DNA of 64,000 nucleotides from Asterias rubens (GCF_902459465.1 NC_047066.1:3410001-3474000); one strand, 5' to 3'. Positions 25,001-34,959 are shown, numbered from the stretch's first letter. A program made the numbers and translations. Notes: a model not told the origin generated them from the letters alone.

Positions 25001-28000
25001 GCGTGGGTTTAAGGCCATCTAGGAAGAGCCTCAAAACCGGGCGTGGGTTTTAGGCCATCGGAGCGCAAGAACCGGGTGGTTCAAGCCATCAACTTGAAGG
25101 AGAAAGAGCACAGTTTTGGCTGACTGTCTCTGTGCAAGAACCGGTTGGTTCAAGCCATCAACTTGAAGGAGAAAGAGCACAGTTGTGACTGACTGTCTCT
25201 GTAACTGGAATATGGCTGAAACACCAATACTGGACAATGGTGTGGCCAATGGTTGAAGCGGTGACACCCATCAATGGATGAGTTGGGCAGAGCCCCTGGC
25301 TGACTCAGTGGTGGCGGAGTGATGAGTGTAACCCAGCAAGAGGCATACCCAGTATTTTATAGGCTAGAAACATCACACAATTATACTAAACATTGTGTCC
25401 ACTGCACCTTAATAATAAGTTTGGAGTGTCAACACATTAAGGACACAATGTTACATTATGACCGTTGCATAACATCTAACAATACACATTGTGAAACAGA
25501 CTGACCTGTTTTGCCAAATACCACAGATGTTCTTAAAGACCAACAAATATGTCATAACAAAAGGAACAGGATAAGGGGGAGAGAAAGCCCATCTGTAACA
25601 GTCTTCCCCCCTTGGGGAAAAGTTTTTTTTTAAGAAAAACTTTCCAATTTAAAGTACACAAAATGCAAGAAATTTAGTACATAACACTAACAGTACCATA
25701 AAATCTTATTATTCGCATTTATACAATAACGAATTACATTATAATAGCTCCATCTTGGAGGAATATAATCATCACAAATAAAACGCACTCTGATTAAAGC
25801 TAGAGCGCCTTTAAAGGCGTCTTGATAACGCATCAGCAATGATGTTATCCTTGCCCTTAACATGAATTACTTCAATGTCAAACTCTTGGAGGATTAAACT
25901 CCAACGGAGTAGTCTCTGATTCTGATTCTTCATCTTCTGAATGAAAACTAGTGGGTTGTGGTCAGTGTACACAGTGATGGTTTGGGTAGGAGTACTCAAA
26001 TATACTTCAAAATGCTTTAAAGACAAAACTAAAGCGAGACACTCTTTCTCGATTGTTGAATAATTTACTTGATGTTTGTTCAACTTCTTAGAAAAATAAC
26101 AAACTGGATGATTAAAACTGTTATCATCTTCCTGCAATAGTACTGACCCAACTCCCACATCACTTGCATCAACATACAACTTAAATGGATTGGTGAAGTC
26201 TGGAGCCTTCAAAACTGGTTCACTTGCCAGCATAATTTTTACATGCTCAAATGCTTGACTGCATGCGTCTGTCCAAATAAATTTGTCGGCTGGCTGTGGA
26301 AAATTAAAAATTGCTTCAACTTTTGCTTTGACAGGCTGAACTTCACCTTGACCAATAACATGGCCCAAGAAAGTAACTTTGGCTTTAACTAATTGGCTTT
26401 TCGCAAGATTTACTGTTAACTTGGCCTCGGTTAATCTTTCAAACAGAGCACGAATGCTTTCCATGTGCCCTTCCCAGGTATCATTAAATAACACAATATC
26501 ATCAATGTACACTTCGGTGTTTGGTAAACCCTTAATCACTTTGTTCATCAACCTTTGAAAAGTTGCAGGGGCGTTTTTCAGACCAAAAGGGAGAACCTTG
26601 TACTGATATAAACCCTGAGGAGTCACAAAAGCAGAGACTTGTTTTGCACGAGGAGTAAGAGGGACTTGCCAATATCCCTTTAACAAATCAAAAGTAGACA
26701 CAAATTTGGCCTTGCCAATACGATCAATACAATCATCTACTCTAGGCAATGGAAAAGTATCAGATTTTGAAACTGAATTCACCTTCCTAAAATCTGTACA
26801 GAATCTAAAGGAAGAATCAGGCTTGGGTACCAAAATACACGGTGAGCTCCAATTGCTATCACTTTCTTCAATAATACCATTGACTTTCATGTATTTAATC
26901 TCCTCATTCATATACGTCTGCTTAAATGGTCCTACTCGGTAAGGGTGTTGTTTAATGGGCGTGGCATCCCCTACATCAATATCATGAAAAACAGCATCAG
27001 TTCGACCTGGAACATCAGGAAATAAATGTGAATACTCTCGTATTAGATCGGACACTTCAGATTGTTGTTGAAACGTCAAATGACTTAATTTGTCACTCAA
27101 ATTCGACAAAACTTGTGAATTTTTCAACCTGAAACTTGTACCCGGAATTTGGGATGACTGATCACCCTCGTTCTCTGAAGGCTTTTCAACTTCAACATTT
27201 ACATTGCAAACTGGGACAGTTTCTTCATTTCTTTCGTGATACTGTTTTAACATGTTAATGTGACAAACTCGTTTCTGTTTACGCCTATCAGGAGTGGAAA
27301 TTAAATAGTCTAAATCATTAACCTTGCGGTCAATTACATATGGTCCACTGTAACGAGCTTTAAGTGGCTGTCCTGGCATTGGTAATAATACTAAAACCTT
27401 ATCACCAGGATTAAAAGTACGGACTTTTGACCTCTTGTCATACCAAGTTTTCATGCCATCTTGAGTGGCTTTCAAACTAGATTGGGCTAACTTACACGCA
27501 TTATGTAAGCGATCTTTCAACTTCACAATGTAACTCAGGATATTGTCATCCGTGTTTTCAGACAACCATTTCTCTTTGACCAACTTCAATGGTCCCCTAA
27601 CAGTACGGCCAAATACAAGCTCAAAAGGGCTGAACCCTAAAGATTCTTGTACAACTTCTCGTACTGCAAACATTAACAAATGAATACCTTCATCCCAATC
27701 TTTATCATTGTCCATACCATAAGTCCTAATCATGGTCTTGAGCGTCTGATGAAAACGCTCGAGTGCGCCCTGACTTTGTGGGTGATACGCACTAGAAGTA
27801 ATTTGGTCAATGCCTAAAGCATACAACTGTTCTTGAAACAATCTAGAAGTAAAATTACTCCCTTGATCACTCTGAACAACTTTTGGCAGTCCAAAATGAG
27901 TGAAAAACCCTCTCAACGCTTCACCTACTGGTTTTGCCTTAATGGATCTTAGTGGGATTGCTTCAGCATATCTAGTTGAAGCACACATTATAGTAAGTAA

Positions 28001-31000
28001 ATACTCATGACCTGACCTAGTTTTAGGCAAAGGCCCCACACAATCTACAATTACTCTGCTAAATGGTTCTTCAAACGCAGGTATTGGGTGTAATGGTGCA
28101 CGAGGAGGTTTTTGGTTTGGTTTTCCAACCAGCTGACAAGTATGGCAGGTGCGGCAATACTCGGTAACCGACTTTCGGATACCAGGCCAATAAAAATGTT
28201 GTAATATTCGATCACATGTTTTGGTGACACCCAAGTGTCCAGACATAGGGATGTCATGAGCTAAACTCAAAATGTGTGAACGGTAACCTGATGGAACAAC
28301 TATTTGATACAACACCTTCCATTCATTGTCAGCGGGCACATCTGGTGGTCGCCATTTGCGCATGAGCACACCTGACTTGATAAAGTAACACACAGCGAGA
28401 CTACTTGTCTCGGTTTCAGTATGTGCTTGGTTAAAAAGAGTCACCAAATCAGTATCCTTACTCTGTTCAGATATTAGCTGTTCTCTACTTAAAAAGATGT
28501 CAGAGTACACACCCAATTCATTCAATAAGGCTGAGCCCTTACTGTCATGAGGAACAGAGTGATTGTCTGCATCTAAAGAATTTACATTCTTGTCAAAAGA
28601 AACCCTAGGGATTTCATCAGATAGACTAGACATGAAAGTCTCAGAAATGTCTAAGTCTAAATCAGTATGAACTGGTGCCTTAGTCTTACGACTCATGGAT
28701 CGAGTTGTAACACAAGCGGGGAAAATACCAGGAAATTCTTCCTCTAATAACCTAGTATTATTATCAGAACAAGGCACACTTGTCATACATGGTTCTACAA
28801 CTACCTTAGCGCCAGCTATTTCATTACCTAACAGTAGTGTTATACCATTAAGCCCCGAGGGCAAAGTGGGGGTAATGCCCACTGAAATTGGACCAGAAAC
28901 TAAGTCTGACTGTAAATACAACTGATGGAGAGGCACACCAAAAGATTCATTACCTATACCCGTAATGCACACATCGGTGCCGAGTGAAGACTCTTCACTT
29001 AAAGGAACTTCCCCTTTTAACAACAAAGATTGAGTGGACCCCGTATCCCTCAAAATAGTCACTGGGTAAGTAGGTGAATCAGAACGCTCATCAAGCGATA
29101 CAAATCCCTTAGAAACAAAGGGCATAAACTCCTCTCTAATGTCAGACAAAGATGTCCTTTTGTGATCAAACTTATTTAAGCTTGAAAGAGATGTACCATT
29201 GGTAAAGGCAACAGTTTTTGACTCGGCAAGAGCCGCATTTTTCCTTTTCAATGCATTACAAACTGATATAGCATGCCCAAATTTCTTACAGTAATTGCAT
29301 TGTACTTGTTTGGAAGTGTCAAAAAAGCTATTGGAAGTTGACCTTTTAGAACTTGCATCAGAGGTAGACTGTGGTTTTGTCTCAGTCTTTGGCCTATTAT
29401 CAGAAACAGGTTTAGATTGAACAAAAGTCTTGTTGCCTTTCTTGTGATCCTGAACATTAGCATGCAAAAAACTAACTTTGTGTGTCAAAGCAAAATCATC
29501 GGCCATCACAGCCGCTAATTCTAAATCTGTAACTTTCTGCTCTTCTAGGTGCGCTTTGACAGCATAAGGCATGTTAGCCTTAAATTCCTCAAGAAGGATT
29601 AGCTGTCGTAACATGCCAAAGTCTTCCTTAACTTTACAGGATCTGCACCAACTATTGAACAAGGTTTTCTTCTCATAAGCAAACTCAACATACGTTTCGT
29701 TTTCTCGTTTTCGTTTTTCACGAAACTTCTGCCTATATGCCTCTGGTACAAGTTCGTAGGCTTTCAAAATTGCAGCCTTGACTAAATCATAATCAGCGCT
29801 TTTGTCAATAGGAAAAGTGGAATAAACCTCTTGTGCTTTACCAACTAGTACACTCTGTAGAAGCAAAGTACGCATATCTTTAGGCCACTCAAGTCTATCG
29901 GCAACTTTCTCAAAGTGAGCGAAATATTTGTCAACGTCTTTCTCCTTAAAAGGAGGTACTAATCTAATGAACTTGGTAGGATCAAATTTCTTTGCAGAGA
30001 TTGATTGCTCATTGGATTTGGAATGCTGTTTCAGCTGAAACAATTCCAACTCTTTGTCTAAATTCTTTGACGCTACTAGCTGAATTTCTAGCTCAAGTTG
30101 TTTAAGTTTAATAGCCGCTTCAACTGAATGACCATAACCCTCTACTTGTTTTTCTTCAACCATTGATTCTTCCAAAATTTCTACTTCAACCAAATGTTCC
30201 AAAATTACTGCTCGTAGGTCAGCCTTTTTCATACTAGCAGCTACGGAAATTTTGTAATGTTTGGCAACCTCGAATAACTCGGCCCTTTTTAAACCAAACA
30301 CTTTGTCCTCCGAAGGACTCTCTTCAAAGTCAGCGACGAAGTCTTGTATTGAAAACTTCTCCGCCATCGTGATATAATTGCTGGTTAAACAACAGAGAAA
30401 TTGGTTCACTTAAAATTTGTAAGTGAAATCGAAACACTGAATTTTAAAATGGCTCAGGAATTTTCTGAATTTTGTTCAGTTCTTTCCCGGACAAGCCCCC
30501 AATTCTGTTACGTGCGCCTAATTCATTACAATGTCAAAAAGGAACTAAGGCACGACAGAGACATTTGACAAGGAAGAGTGAAACCTAACCAGCGATTATA
30601 TTCACGATGATAATTTAATTTACTCAAACAACAATATTTAAAGCAATAGAACCATTAATAATGCACATGGCAGATTTAATACAATTCAAATGAGAGACCC
30701 TAAGATTATAGCTACCGGAAGTTTGATGACTGGGTTCGATGTGCTGGTTACACGGTGCCTCTTCTAAACTGACGTCTGGCACTAGATTGGTACATCTAGG
30801 GAGAGCCTCAAACCTGGCATGGGTTTAGGCCATCTAGGAAGAGCCTCAAAACCGGGCGTGGGTTTTAGGCCATCTAGGAAGAGCCTCAAAACCGGGCGTG
30901 GGTTTTAGGCCATCGGAGCGCAAGAACCGGGTGGTTCAAGCCATCAACTTGAAGGAGAAAGAGCACAGTTTTGGCTGACTGTCTCTGTGCAAGAACCGGT

Positions 31001-33044
31001 TGGTTCAAGCCATCAACTTGAAGGAGAAAGAGCACAGTTGTGACTGACTGTCTCTGTAACTGGAATATGGCTGAAACACCAATACTGGACAATGGTGTGG
31101 CCAATGGTTGAAGCGGTGACACCCATCAATGGATGAGTTGGGCAGAGCCCCTGGCTGACTCAGTGGTGGCGGAGTGATGAGTGTAACCCAGCAAGAGGCA
31201 TACCCAGTATTTTATAGGCTAGAAACATCACACAATGCAGTGGGCAATTATACTAAACATTGTGTCCACTGCACCTTAATAATAAGTTTGGAGTGTCAAC
31301 ACATTAAGGACACAATGTTACATTATGACCGTTGCATAACATCTAACAATACACATTGTGAAACAGACTGACCTGTTTTGCCAAATACCACAGATGTTCT
31401 TAAAGACCAACAAATATGTCATAACAAAAGGAACAGGATAAGGGGGAGAGAAAGCCCATCTGTAACATCATGATCTGCTGTTTTTGCTGGATAATTCTAT
31501 TCTATTTTGATTTTTTTCCCCTTATTTTTCATCAAACACTTTGCTTATAAAGTCATTTCCTCCTCTTTGCCAACCTGTCAAGGGCTTGAATTTTACACTG
31601 GACCGCAAGCCTGAAGACAAAGGTGAGTGATTTTAGTGTTGGGCCAGTAAACTCACGACCAGTCCTGTCTTTTTCATTTGAAAAATACCTCAATGGGTAC
31701 AAAATGATATTTAAAGGCAGTGGACACTATTGGTAATTGCCAAACACCAGTCTTCACACTTGTTGTATCTCAACATATGCATAAAATAACAAACCTGTGA
31801 AATTTGAGCTCAATCGGTCATCGAACTTTCGAGATAATAATGAAAGAAAAAATACCCTTGTCACACGAAGTTGTGTGCGTTTAGATAGTTGATTTCGAGA
31901 CCTCAAGTTTTAAACTCGAGGTCTCGAAATCAAATTCGTGGAAAATTACTTCTCTCTCGAAAACTATGGCACTTCAGAGGGAGCCATTTCTCACAATGTT
32001 TTATACCATCAACCTCTCCCCATTACTGGTCACCAAGAAAGGTTTTATGCTAATAATTATTTTGAGTGATTACCAGTAGTGTCCACTGCCTTTAACCCGT
32101 TTGGAGTCAAATTTGTATCTCTCAATTCAGGTGAGTATCAAAATATATACAGGCCTACTTACCCACAAGACAAGTATCATTTTAATCTTCTCAATAGTGT
32201 TTGTCCAAATAAAAACAGTTATCATGTTAAGCAGCTATTTCTTATTAAGGTTCTGGTCTAGATCATTTTGAGCGACACGCCCTGCAGTCTTGTTGAATTT
32301 TACCCCAGAGACAAGCCCTGTTGTCAAGTGCACTTTAGTCATCATTCCCTCCATCCAATTAAATCAAGTCCAAATTCCCTCCATCCAATTAAATCAAGTC
32401 CTGTGGCAAAATCTAGAGTCCTCAAAATTGTGTATCCTGTGGACTCTGAAAAAGCACACTGTTGGTTACTACTCAAAGTAATTGTAGAAGAGAGAAATTT
32501 ACTTGATAATGAGCAATGGAGAGCTGTTGGCAGATAAAACATTGTGAAAAACGGCTCCCTCTGAAGTAACGTAGTTTATGAGAAGAGGAAGGAGGTAATT
32601 TGTCACTCAAACATAATAATTCAGGCTTGGATCCTTTTTAAAGCATGAGATTGAAATTGAAAGCACACAGATTTGTGCAACAAGGGTGTTTTTTCTTTTA
32701 TTATTCCATTGCAACTTTGATGACCAATTGAGTCCAAATGTTCACAGATTTATTATTGTATGCATGTTGGGATACACCAAGTGAGAATACTGGTCTTTGA
32801 CAATTACCAAACGTGTCTGGTGACTTTATTAAGGGTAAACTGAAAAAGTTGCAAGAGCTGATAACTTTAAAATGACTCTGAGTATAGTACCTGTACTCTC
32901 ATCAGCAGCCAAGATGCCCTTTCCTGGTGCTACAATCTGGCGGGCTGTCTGCGCCAGCTCTTTCCTGAGCTCCTGGGTAAGTGTTGATGCGGCGGCCATT
33001 GTGAATCAAAGAGATTGATCTAGCTTCCAAGGTTATGAAGTAAT
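19017..33044 (-). CDS. ALDO: Fructose-bisphosphate aldolase, class I (363 aa, complete)
   Basis: Coding exons on the minus strand: 32891-32999 (ATG at 32999; exon probably from 33044), 24142-24353, 22897-23115, 22410-22493, 20962-21136, 20145-20344 and 19017-19109 (stop TAA). All phases agree and the product has 363 residues, as in vertebrate aldolases. It cleaves fructose-1,6-bisphosphate to DHAP and glyceraldehyde-3-phosphate in cytosolic glycolysis and gluconeogenesis. Visible active-site features are Asp33 in AADEST, Lys147 in FAKWRC, Glu188 and Glu190 in VEPE, the Schiff-base Lys230 in GTLLKPNMV, the SGGQSEE loop and the C-terminal Tyr (NHQY). The N-terminus [15 protein letters not shown] is slightly divergent. 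Intron 1 is about 8.5 kb, mostly an LTR retrotransposon in the same orientation. A SINE occupies intron 4. No damage is seen in any exon. Confidence 0.97.
19680..19815. repeat. Imperfect hairpin element in aldolase intron
   Basis: agtcgtgagtttgtacgttt and its inverted counterpart aaatgtaccaactcacgact flank a centre of about 50 bp, in the last aldolase intron. It is probably a foldback MITE. Confidence 0.6.
20405..20600 (-). repeat. tRNA-derived SINE (reverse orientation)
   Basis: On the minus strand the order tagtctagttggtatgacac (A-box-like) then aggggttcaaatccc-like B box is visible (plus strand: gggatttgaacccc ... ataccaactagacta). The flanking sequence aagccctgtatactcggtactttcc recurs diverged at about 17.1 kb. 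Confidence 0.5.
20730..20830 (-). repeat. Possible LINE C-terminal tail relic
   Basis: The minus strand reads [17 protein letters not shown] then stop, which resembles the LKTHLF tail of LINE polymerases. It is short and located in an aldolase intron. Confidence 0.35.
21170..21560 (+). repeat. tRNA-derived SINE (near full body)
   Basis: The order is B box (gtgggttcgaatccc), then gtccttaagcaagacactta, a doubled gtaaaagaacccagtg segment, gttcgccctggtgttcctgg, gcgccaaagcaccttgtaaa, and the tail gcgctatataagactttg followed by (ATT)n. It lies in the aldolase intron between 21136 and 22410. The tail and body are shared with the fragments at 2.1 and 6.0 kb. Confidence 0.75.
21600..21685 (+). repeat. 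tRNA-like sequence (SINE head or tRNA pseudogene)
   Basis: gggctatcagttggtagagc (A box) is followed by an anticodon-arm-like stretch and gttggttagagtcccactct (B box with a substitution). The last stem is weak and the B box deviates (GGTTAGAGTCC), so a working tRNA is unlikely. Confidence 0.4.
22681..22817 (+). mobile_element. Family A MITE fragment (right half)
   Basis: The stretch tttctttcattattctctgg ... caattaccaaaggtgtccag matches the right-hand part of family A in inverse reading. The left part is missing. Aldolase intron. Confidence 0.6.
23208..23597. mobile_element. Family C palindromic MITE
   Basis: It begins agggtctatgtactttttcc after TTAA (23204-23207). The sequence to about 23597 is largely self-complementary: the block with the ctatcat core (gaaagcttcccttgaaattt / gacgggaagctttccactat), then acattaaac / gtttaatgt. 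Its right end runs into a family D element. Confidence 0.65.
23601..23793. mobile_element. Family D inverted-repeat element (diverged)
   Basis: ggaccaatttcataaagcct at the left and agctttgtgaaattgggta at the right are imperfect inverted repeats. It adjoins the family C copy in an aldolase intron. Confidence 0.55.
24648..25600 (-). repeat. 3' LTR (953 bp)
   Basis: Starts TGTTACGTGCGCC on the plus strand and ends CATCTGTAACA. It contains internal tandem repeats: about 49-bp units around 24960-25065 (catctaggaagagcctcaaa) and two units of about 67 bp at 25068-25203 (ggttcaagccatcaacttga). Compared with the other LTR it lacks a 12-bp segment. Confidence 0.93.
25603..25613 (-). other. Polypurine tract
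   Basis: AAGGGGGGAAG on the minus strand lies two bases inside the 3' LTR, the expected place for plus-strand DNA priming in an LTR retrotransposon. Confidence 0.75.
25811..30367 (-). CDS. Gag-Pol polyprotein, 1518 aa, order Gag-PR-INT-RT-RNaseH
   Basis: One uninterrupted frame from ATG 30367. Residues about 1-400 are Gag with coiled-coil-like N-terminus and a CCHC knuckle (C357, C360, H365, C370). The protease has DTG at 441-443. The integrase has an HHCC zinc site (H704, H711, C738, C741) and D775, D834, E870 with the D-35-E spacing. The reverse transcriptase contains the YIDD box at 1287-1290. RNase H has D1400, E1440, D1469 and D1512 and ends near ADALSRRL. Integrase before reverse transcriptase is the order of Ty1/copia, yet the sequence is Ty3/gypsy-like, which is diagnostic of the GMR1 group. 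Between the RT end (NFPQPA, about 1360) and RNase H (FIWTDAC) the usual LGxxxYYRxFI connection segment of roughly 35-40 residues is absent, in frame. This copy may therefore be polymerase-defective. GTG codons further upstream are not needed as start. Confidence 0.93.
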   Translation of the reverse strand: MAEKFSIQDFVADFEESPSEDKVFGLKRAELFEVAKHYKISVAASMKKADLRAVILEHLVEVEILEESMVEEKQVEGYGHSVEAAIKLKQLELEIQLVASKNLDKELELFQLKQHSKSNEQSISAKKFDPTKFIRLVPPFKEKDVDKYFAHFEKVADRLEWPKDMRTLLLQSVLVGKAQEVYSTFPIDKSADYDLVKAAILKAYELVPEAYRQKFREKRKRENETYVEFAYEKKTLFNSWCRSCKVKEDFGMLRQLILLEEFKANMPYAVKAHLEEQKVTDLELAAVMADDFALTHKVSFLHANVQDHKKGNKTFVQSKPVSDNRPKTETKPQSTSDASSKRSTSNSFFDTSKQVQCNYCKKFGHAISVCNALKRKNAALAESKTVAFTNGTSLSSLNKFDHKRTSLSDIREEFMPFVSKGFVSLDERSDSPTYPVTILRDTGSTQSLLLKGEVPLSEESSLGTDVCITGIGNESFGVPLHQLYLQSDLVSGPISVGITPTLPSGLNGITLLLGNEIAGAKVVVEPCMTSVPCSDNNTRLLEEEFPGIFPACVTTRSMSRKTKAPVHTDLDLDISETFMSSLSDEIPRVSFDKNVNSLDADNHSVPHDSKGSALLNELGVYSDIFLSREQLISEQSKDTDLVTLFNQAHTETETSSLAVCYFIKSGVLMRKWRPPDVPADNEWKVLYQIVVPSGYRSHILSLAHDIPMSGHLGVTKTCDRILQHFYWPGIRKSVTEYCRTCHTCQLVGKPNQKPPRAPLHPIPAFEEPFSRVIVDCVGPLPKTRSGHEYLLTIMCASTRYAEAIPLRSIKAKPVGEALRGFFTHFGLPKVVQSDQGSNFTSRLFQEQLYALGIDQITSSAYHPQSQGALERFHQTLKTMIRTYGMDNDKDWDEGIHLLMFAVREVVQESLGFSPFELVFGRTVRGPLKLVKEKWLSENTDDNILSYIVKLKDRLHNACKLAQSSLKATQDGMKTWYDKRSKVRTFNPGDKVLVLLPMPGQPLKARYSGPYVIDRKVNDLDYLISTPDRRKQKRVCHINMLKQYHERNEETVPVCNVNVEVEKPSENEGDQSSQIPGTSFRLKNSQVLSNLSDKLSHLTFQQQSEVSDLIREYSHLFPDVPGRTDAVFHDIDVGDATPIKQHPYRVGPFKQTYMNEEIKYMKVNGIIEESDSNWSSPCILVPKPDSSFRFCTDFRKVNSVSKSDTFPLPRVDDCIDRIGKAKFVSTFDLLKGYWQVPLTPRAKQVSAFVTPQGLYQYKVLPFGLKNAPATFQRLMNKVIKGLPNTEVYIDDIVLFNDTWEGHMESIRALFERLTEAKLTVNLAKSQLVKAKVTFLGHVIGQGEVQPVKAKVEAIFNFPQPADKFIWTDACSQAFEHVKIMLASEPVLKAPDFTNPFKLYVDASDVGVGSVLLQEDDNSFNHPVCYFSKKLNKHQVNYSTIEKECLALVLSLKHFEVYLSTPTQTITVYTDHNPLVFIQKMKNQNQRLLRWSLILQEFDIEVIHVKGKDNIIADALSRRL
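30485..30501 (-). other. Primer binding site, tRNA-Pro-like
   Basis: TGGGGGCTTGTCCGGGA on the minus strand lies four bases inside the 5' LTR and complements a tRNA 3' end with CCA. It closely resembles the proline-tRNA primer site known from gammaretroviruses. The tRNA assignment is from memory. Confidence 0.7.
30506..31467 (-). repeat. 5' LTR (962 bp)
   Basis: Near-identical partner of the LTR at 24648-25600, with the extra 12 bases tgcagtgggcaa near 31235 and a shorter run after ttactcaaa. It is the upstream LTR because the coding frame is on the minus strand, and it would hold the promoter. Confidence 0.93.
31715..32091 (+). mobile_element. Family A MITE (full copy)
   Basis: TTAA at 31711-31714 and 32092-32095, intact TIRs and internal gagacctc palindrome. 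It lies in aldolase intron 1 about 240 bp from the retrotransposon. Confidence 0.87.
32343..32400 (+). repeat. 25-bp direct tandem duplication
   Basis: ttccctccatccaattaaat is repeated twice in succession, with no intervening sequence beyond a few bases. Aldolase intron 1. Confidence 0.7.
32455..32828 (-). mobile_element. Family A MITE (diverged copy)
   Basis: Blocks recur in inverse order (gttactactcaaagtaatt, acattgtgaaaaacggctcc, cttttattattccattgcaa, caattaccaaacgtgtctgg). TIRs are decayed. It sits just downstream (in aldolase sense) of the first coding exon. Confidence 0.6.
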
Positions 33045-33151
33045 CTGTGCATGGGGAATGACAAACAGGATTTGAAATATTCCACTAGATAAAGAACAAT
33101 CATAGATTAAGCACACAAAGCGACCATAATCCTATTCATGCTAAATAGCCT

Positions 33152-33300
33152 GGGGTGGATTTCACAAAGAGTTAGGACTAGTCTTATCTTGAGTTAGGAC
33201 CAGTTACTCGTACTAACTTAGGACTAGCTGTACGTTTTTGATATCTCTTAGGGCTAGTCCTAAGTTAGGACTAGTCCTACCTCTTTGTGAAATCGACCCC
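33152..33300. mobile_element. Inverted-repeat element, family E
   Basis: ggggtggatttcacaaagag at the left pairs with ctctttgtgaaatcgacccc at the right. The interior repeats ttaggactagtc on both strands. A decayed relative is at about 41753-41892. Confidence 0.75.
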
Positions 33301-33501
33301 ATGGCAGCAATTGGTACCAACTTAATCATGTTGTTGACTTCCAAGCAGTCCCCCCCCAACCCACAAATACGGCAGCCTCTATTATACCAAAGACTTGTAA
33401 CTCAGTCGTATAAGAAGTCCTAGTTCAAGTTTTCAGTTCCATAATGTACACTGTATTTGTACCCTACATGGGTTAAGTCCAAGGGAGTCCAAGCAATAGC
33501 A

Positions 33502-33730
33502 AGGTTTAGCTGCACGTTACGCGAGCAACCGTGAACGTGACCGTCAAACAATTTGGAGTCATTTCTGGGTGACGTCGTCACTTTGAGCTTATTGTACGCT
33601 CACGTATGATGTCTGCGCTTACGTACGTACCTAACATGAAAAATGGTCACTACACCTATGCTTAAAACGTGAGATTTTAATGACACAATTTTCTGACATT
33701 CACGTTCACGTGGAATGTGCAGCTAAACCT
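33502..33730. mobile_element. Inverted-repeat element, family F
   Basis: The ends aggtttagctgcac and gtgcagctaaacct are perfect inverted repeats of about 14 bp. The interior is CG-containing and rich in acgt words (tgacgtcgtca, acgtacgtac). It is non-coding. Confidence 0.65.
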
Positions 33731-34959
33731 CCCTAATAAAGGTAGAGCAATGCATCATACAAGTGTCTCGTACTAGGCTACTATATTTCTGAAAGTCAGT
33801 GGTAACTCAAGGAGCAGGGTAACTCAACATCCAAATGCTTGGACTTACAAAAATGTAGATGAGATTGGTATGCCAGTTCCAATGACAAACGAGTATTATT
33901 TGGGCCTGCAGGCACATAATCTCAGGCATGGATGATTGGTTATTGAAAGGGCAAGGACACAAAGGCATTTTTTTTTGCTCTTAATAAAAGGCACCCTTTA
34001 AACAGGCATGCAACTGTAACTTCAAGAAAGAAGTAGAAGGAAACTATAAACTTTCAATGATGATTGTACAGTATTTTTCAATTTTGAATGGTGAAACCGA
34101 GATTAAAATAAATAGGAAATCAGCTGATCCAAGGAAAAGTTGCACGACTGTACACAGAATTTGTAAATTTGTACTGGAGCATTTCAAGGACACAAAGGCA
34201 TTGACCAGAAGGATTGAGGAATGGAGGCAAACGCCTTCAATGCCTTCGTGCAATCAGGTCTCATTATACATGAAGGCCTACAGCATGTATAATGAACAAG
34301 ATTAAATTCAGGTTAAATTGCACTACAACACGGCACCAACCATACACATTATTGTACACATAAATTATGCGCACATACAGCACATGACATTGCAAGACAG
34401 TCTGAGGCCAATCTACGCAGCCACGTTATACAGCTAGACTGATCCAATATTATAATGACAAGAATTCAGCAATGAGAGCAAAGTTCAAGTGGCACCATTC
34501 GCAGCTATTTGTGCATAGCAATGCAGAGTTTCTGTTCCAGTTCTTTATATTTCTCTAAAACATTTCAATGCTTTATTTCGGTTCATCTCATGGGTGCATT
34601 ATTTCATTTTACTTTGTTTGTTTGAGTGTCCCGTTGTGAACAGCATTAATATTTGATGTTTGAATTAATTATATCATATTTATTTCTATAGTTTTTGTCT
34701 TGGCAAATAATAACTTGATAAAGTAATTTAAATGGATGGGATTATTTGAGGCAGAGGTGAGGTATCAATACGTATTTGGTTTGCGGTAACACCATGTGTG
34801 TATCTACTTGCTAGATTATTCTCATCTTGCCACCGCGGAGTAGATTTAAACGTAATGTAACCTTTTTCAAAGTCGGACCTTCCTAAAATACTTTAGGTGT
34901 ATGACGTGCCCCTGTAAAAATGTACCAGAGTTGTGCACACTACCATGTACTTTATCAAT

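Larger units (their letters stand above)
24644..31471 (-). mobile_element. GMR1-like Ty3/gypsy LTR retrotransposon in aldolase intron 1
   Basis: The element spans 24648-31467 and is flanked by TCAT at 24644-24647 and 31468-31471 (4 bp, or 5 bp ATCAT if the LTR end is one base shorter). LTRs run TGTTAC...GTAACA. Both LTRs differ at only three visible places (one substitution, a 3-bp-net indel, a 12-bp indel), which indicates a recent insertion. Primer site, polypurine tract and one long Gag-Pol frame are present. No envelope-like frame was seen. The element has the same orientation as the host aldolase gene, so its LTR signals are read in sense. Confidence 0.93.

Noticed and set aside
26706..28925. 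Plus-strand frames of 76-78 codons inside the retrotransposon
   Set aside because: Antisense shadows of the Gag-Pol frame.
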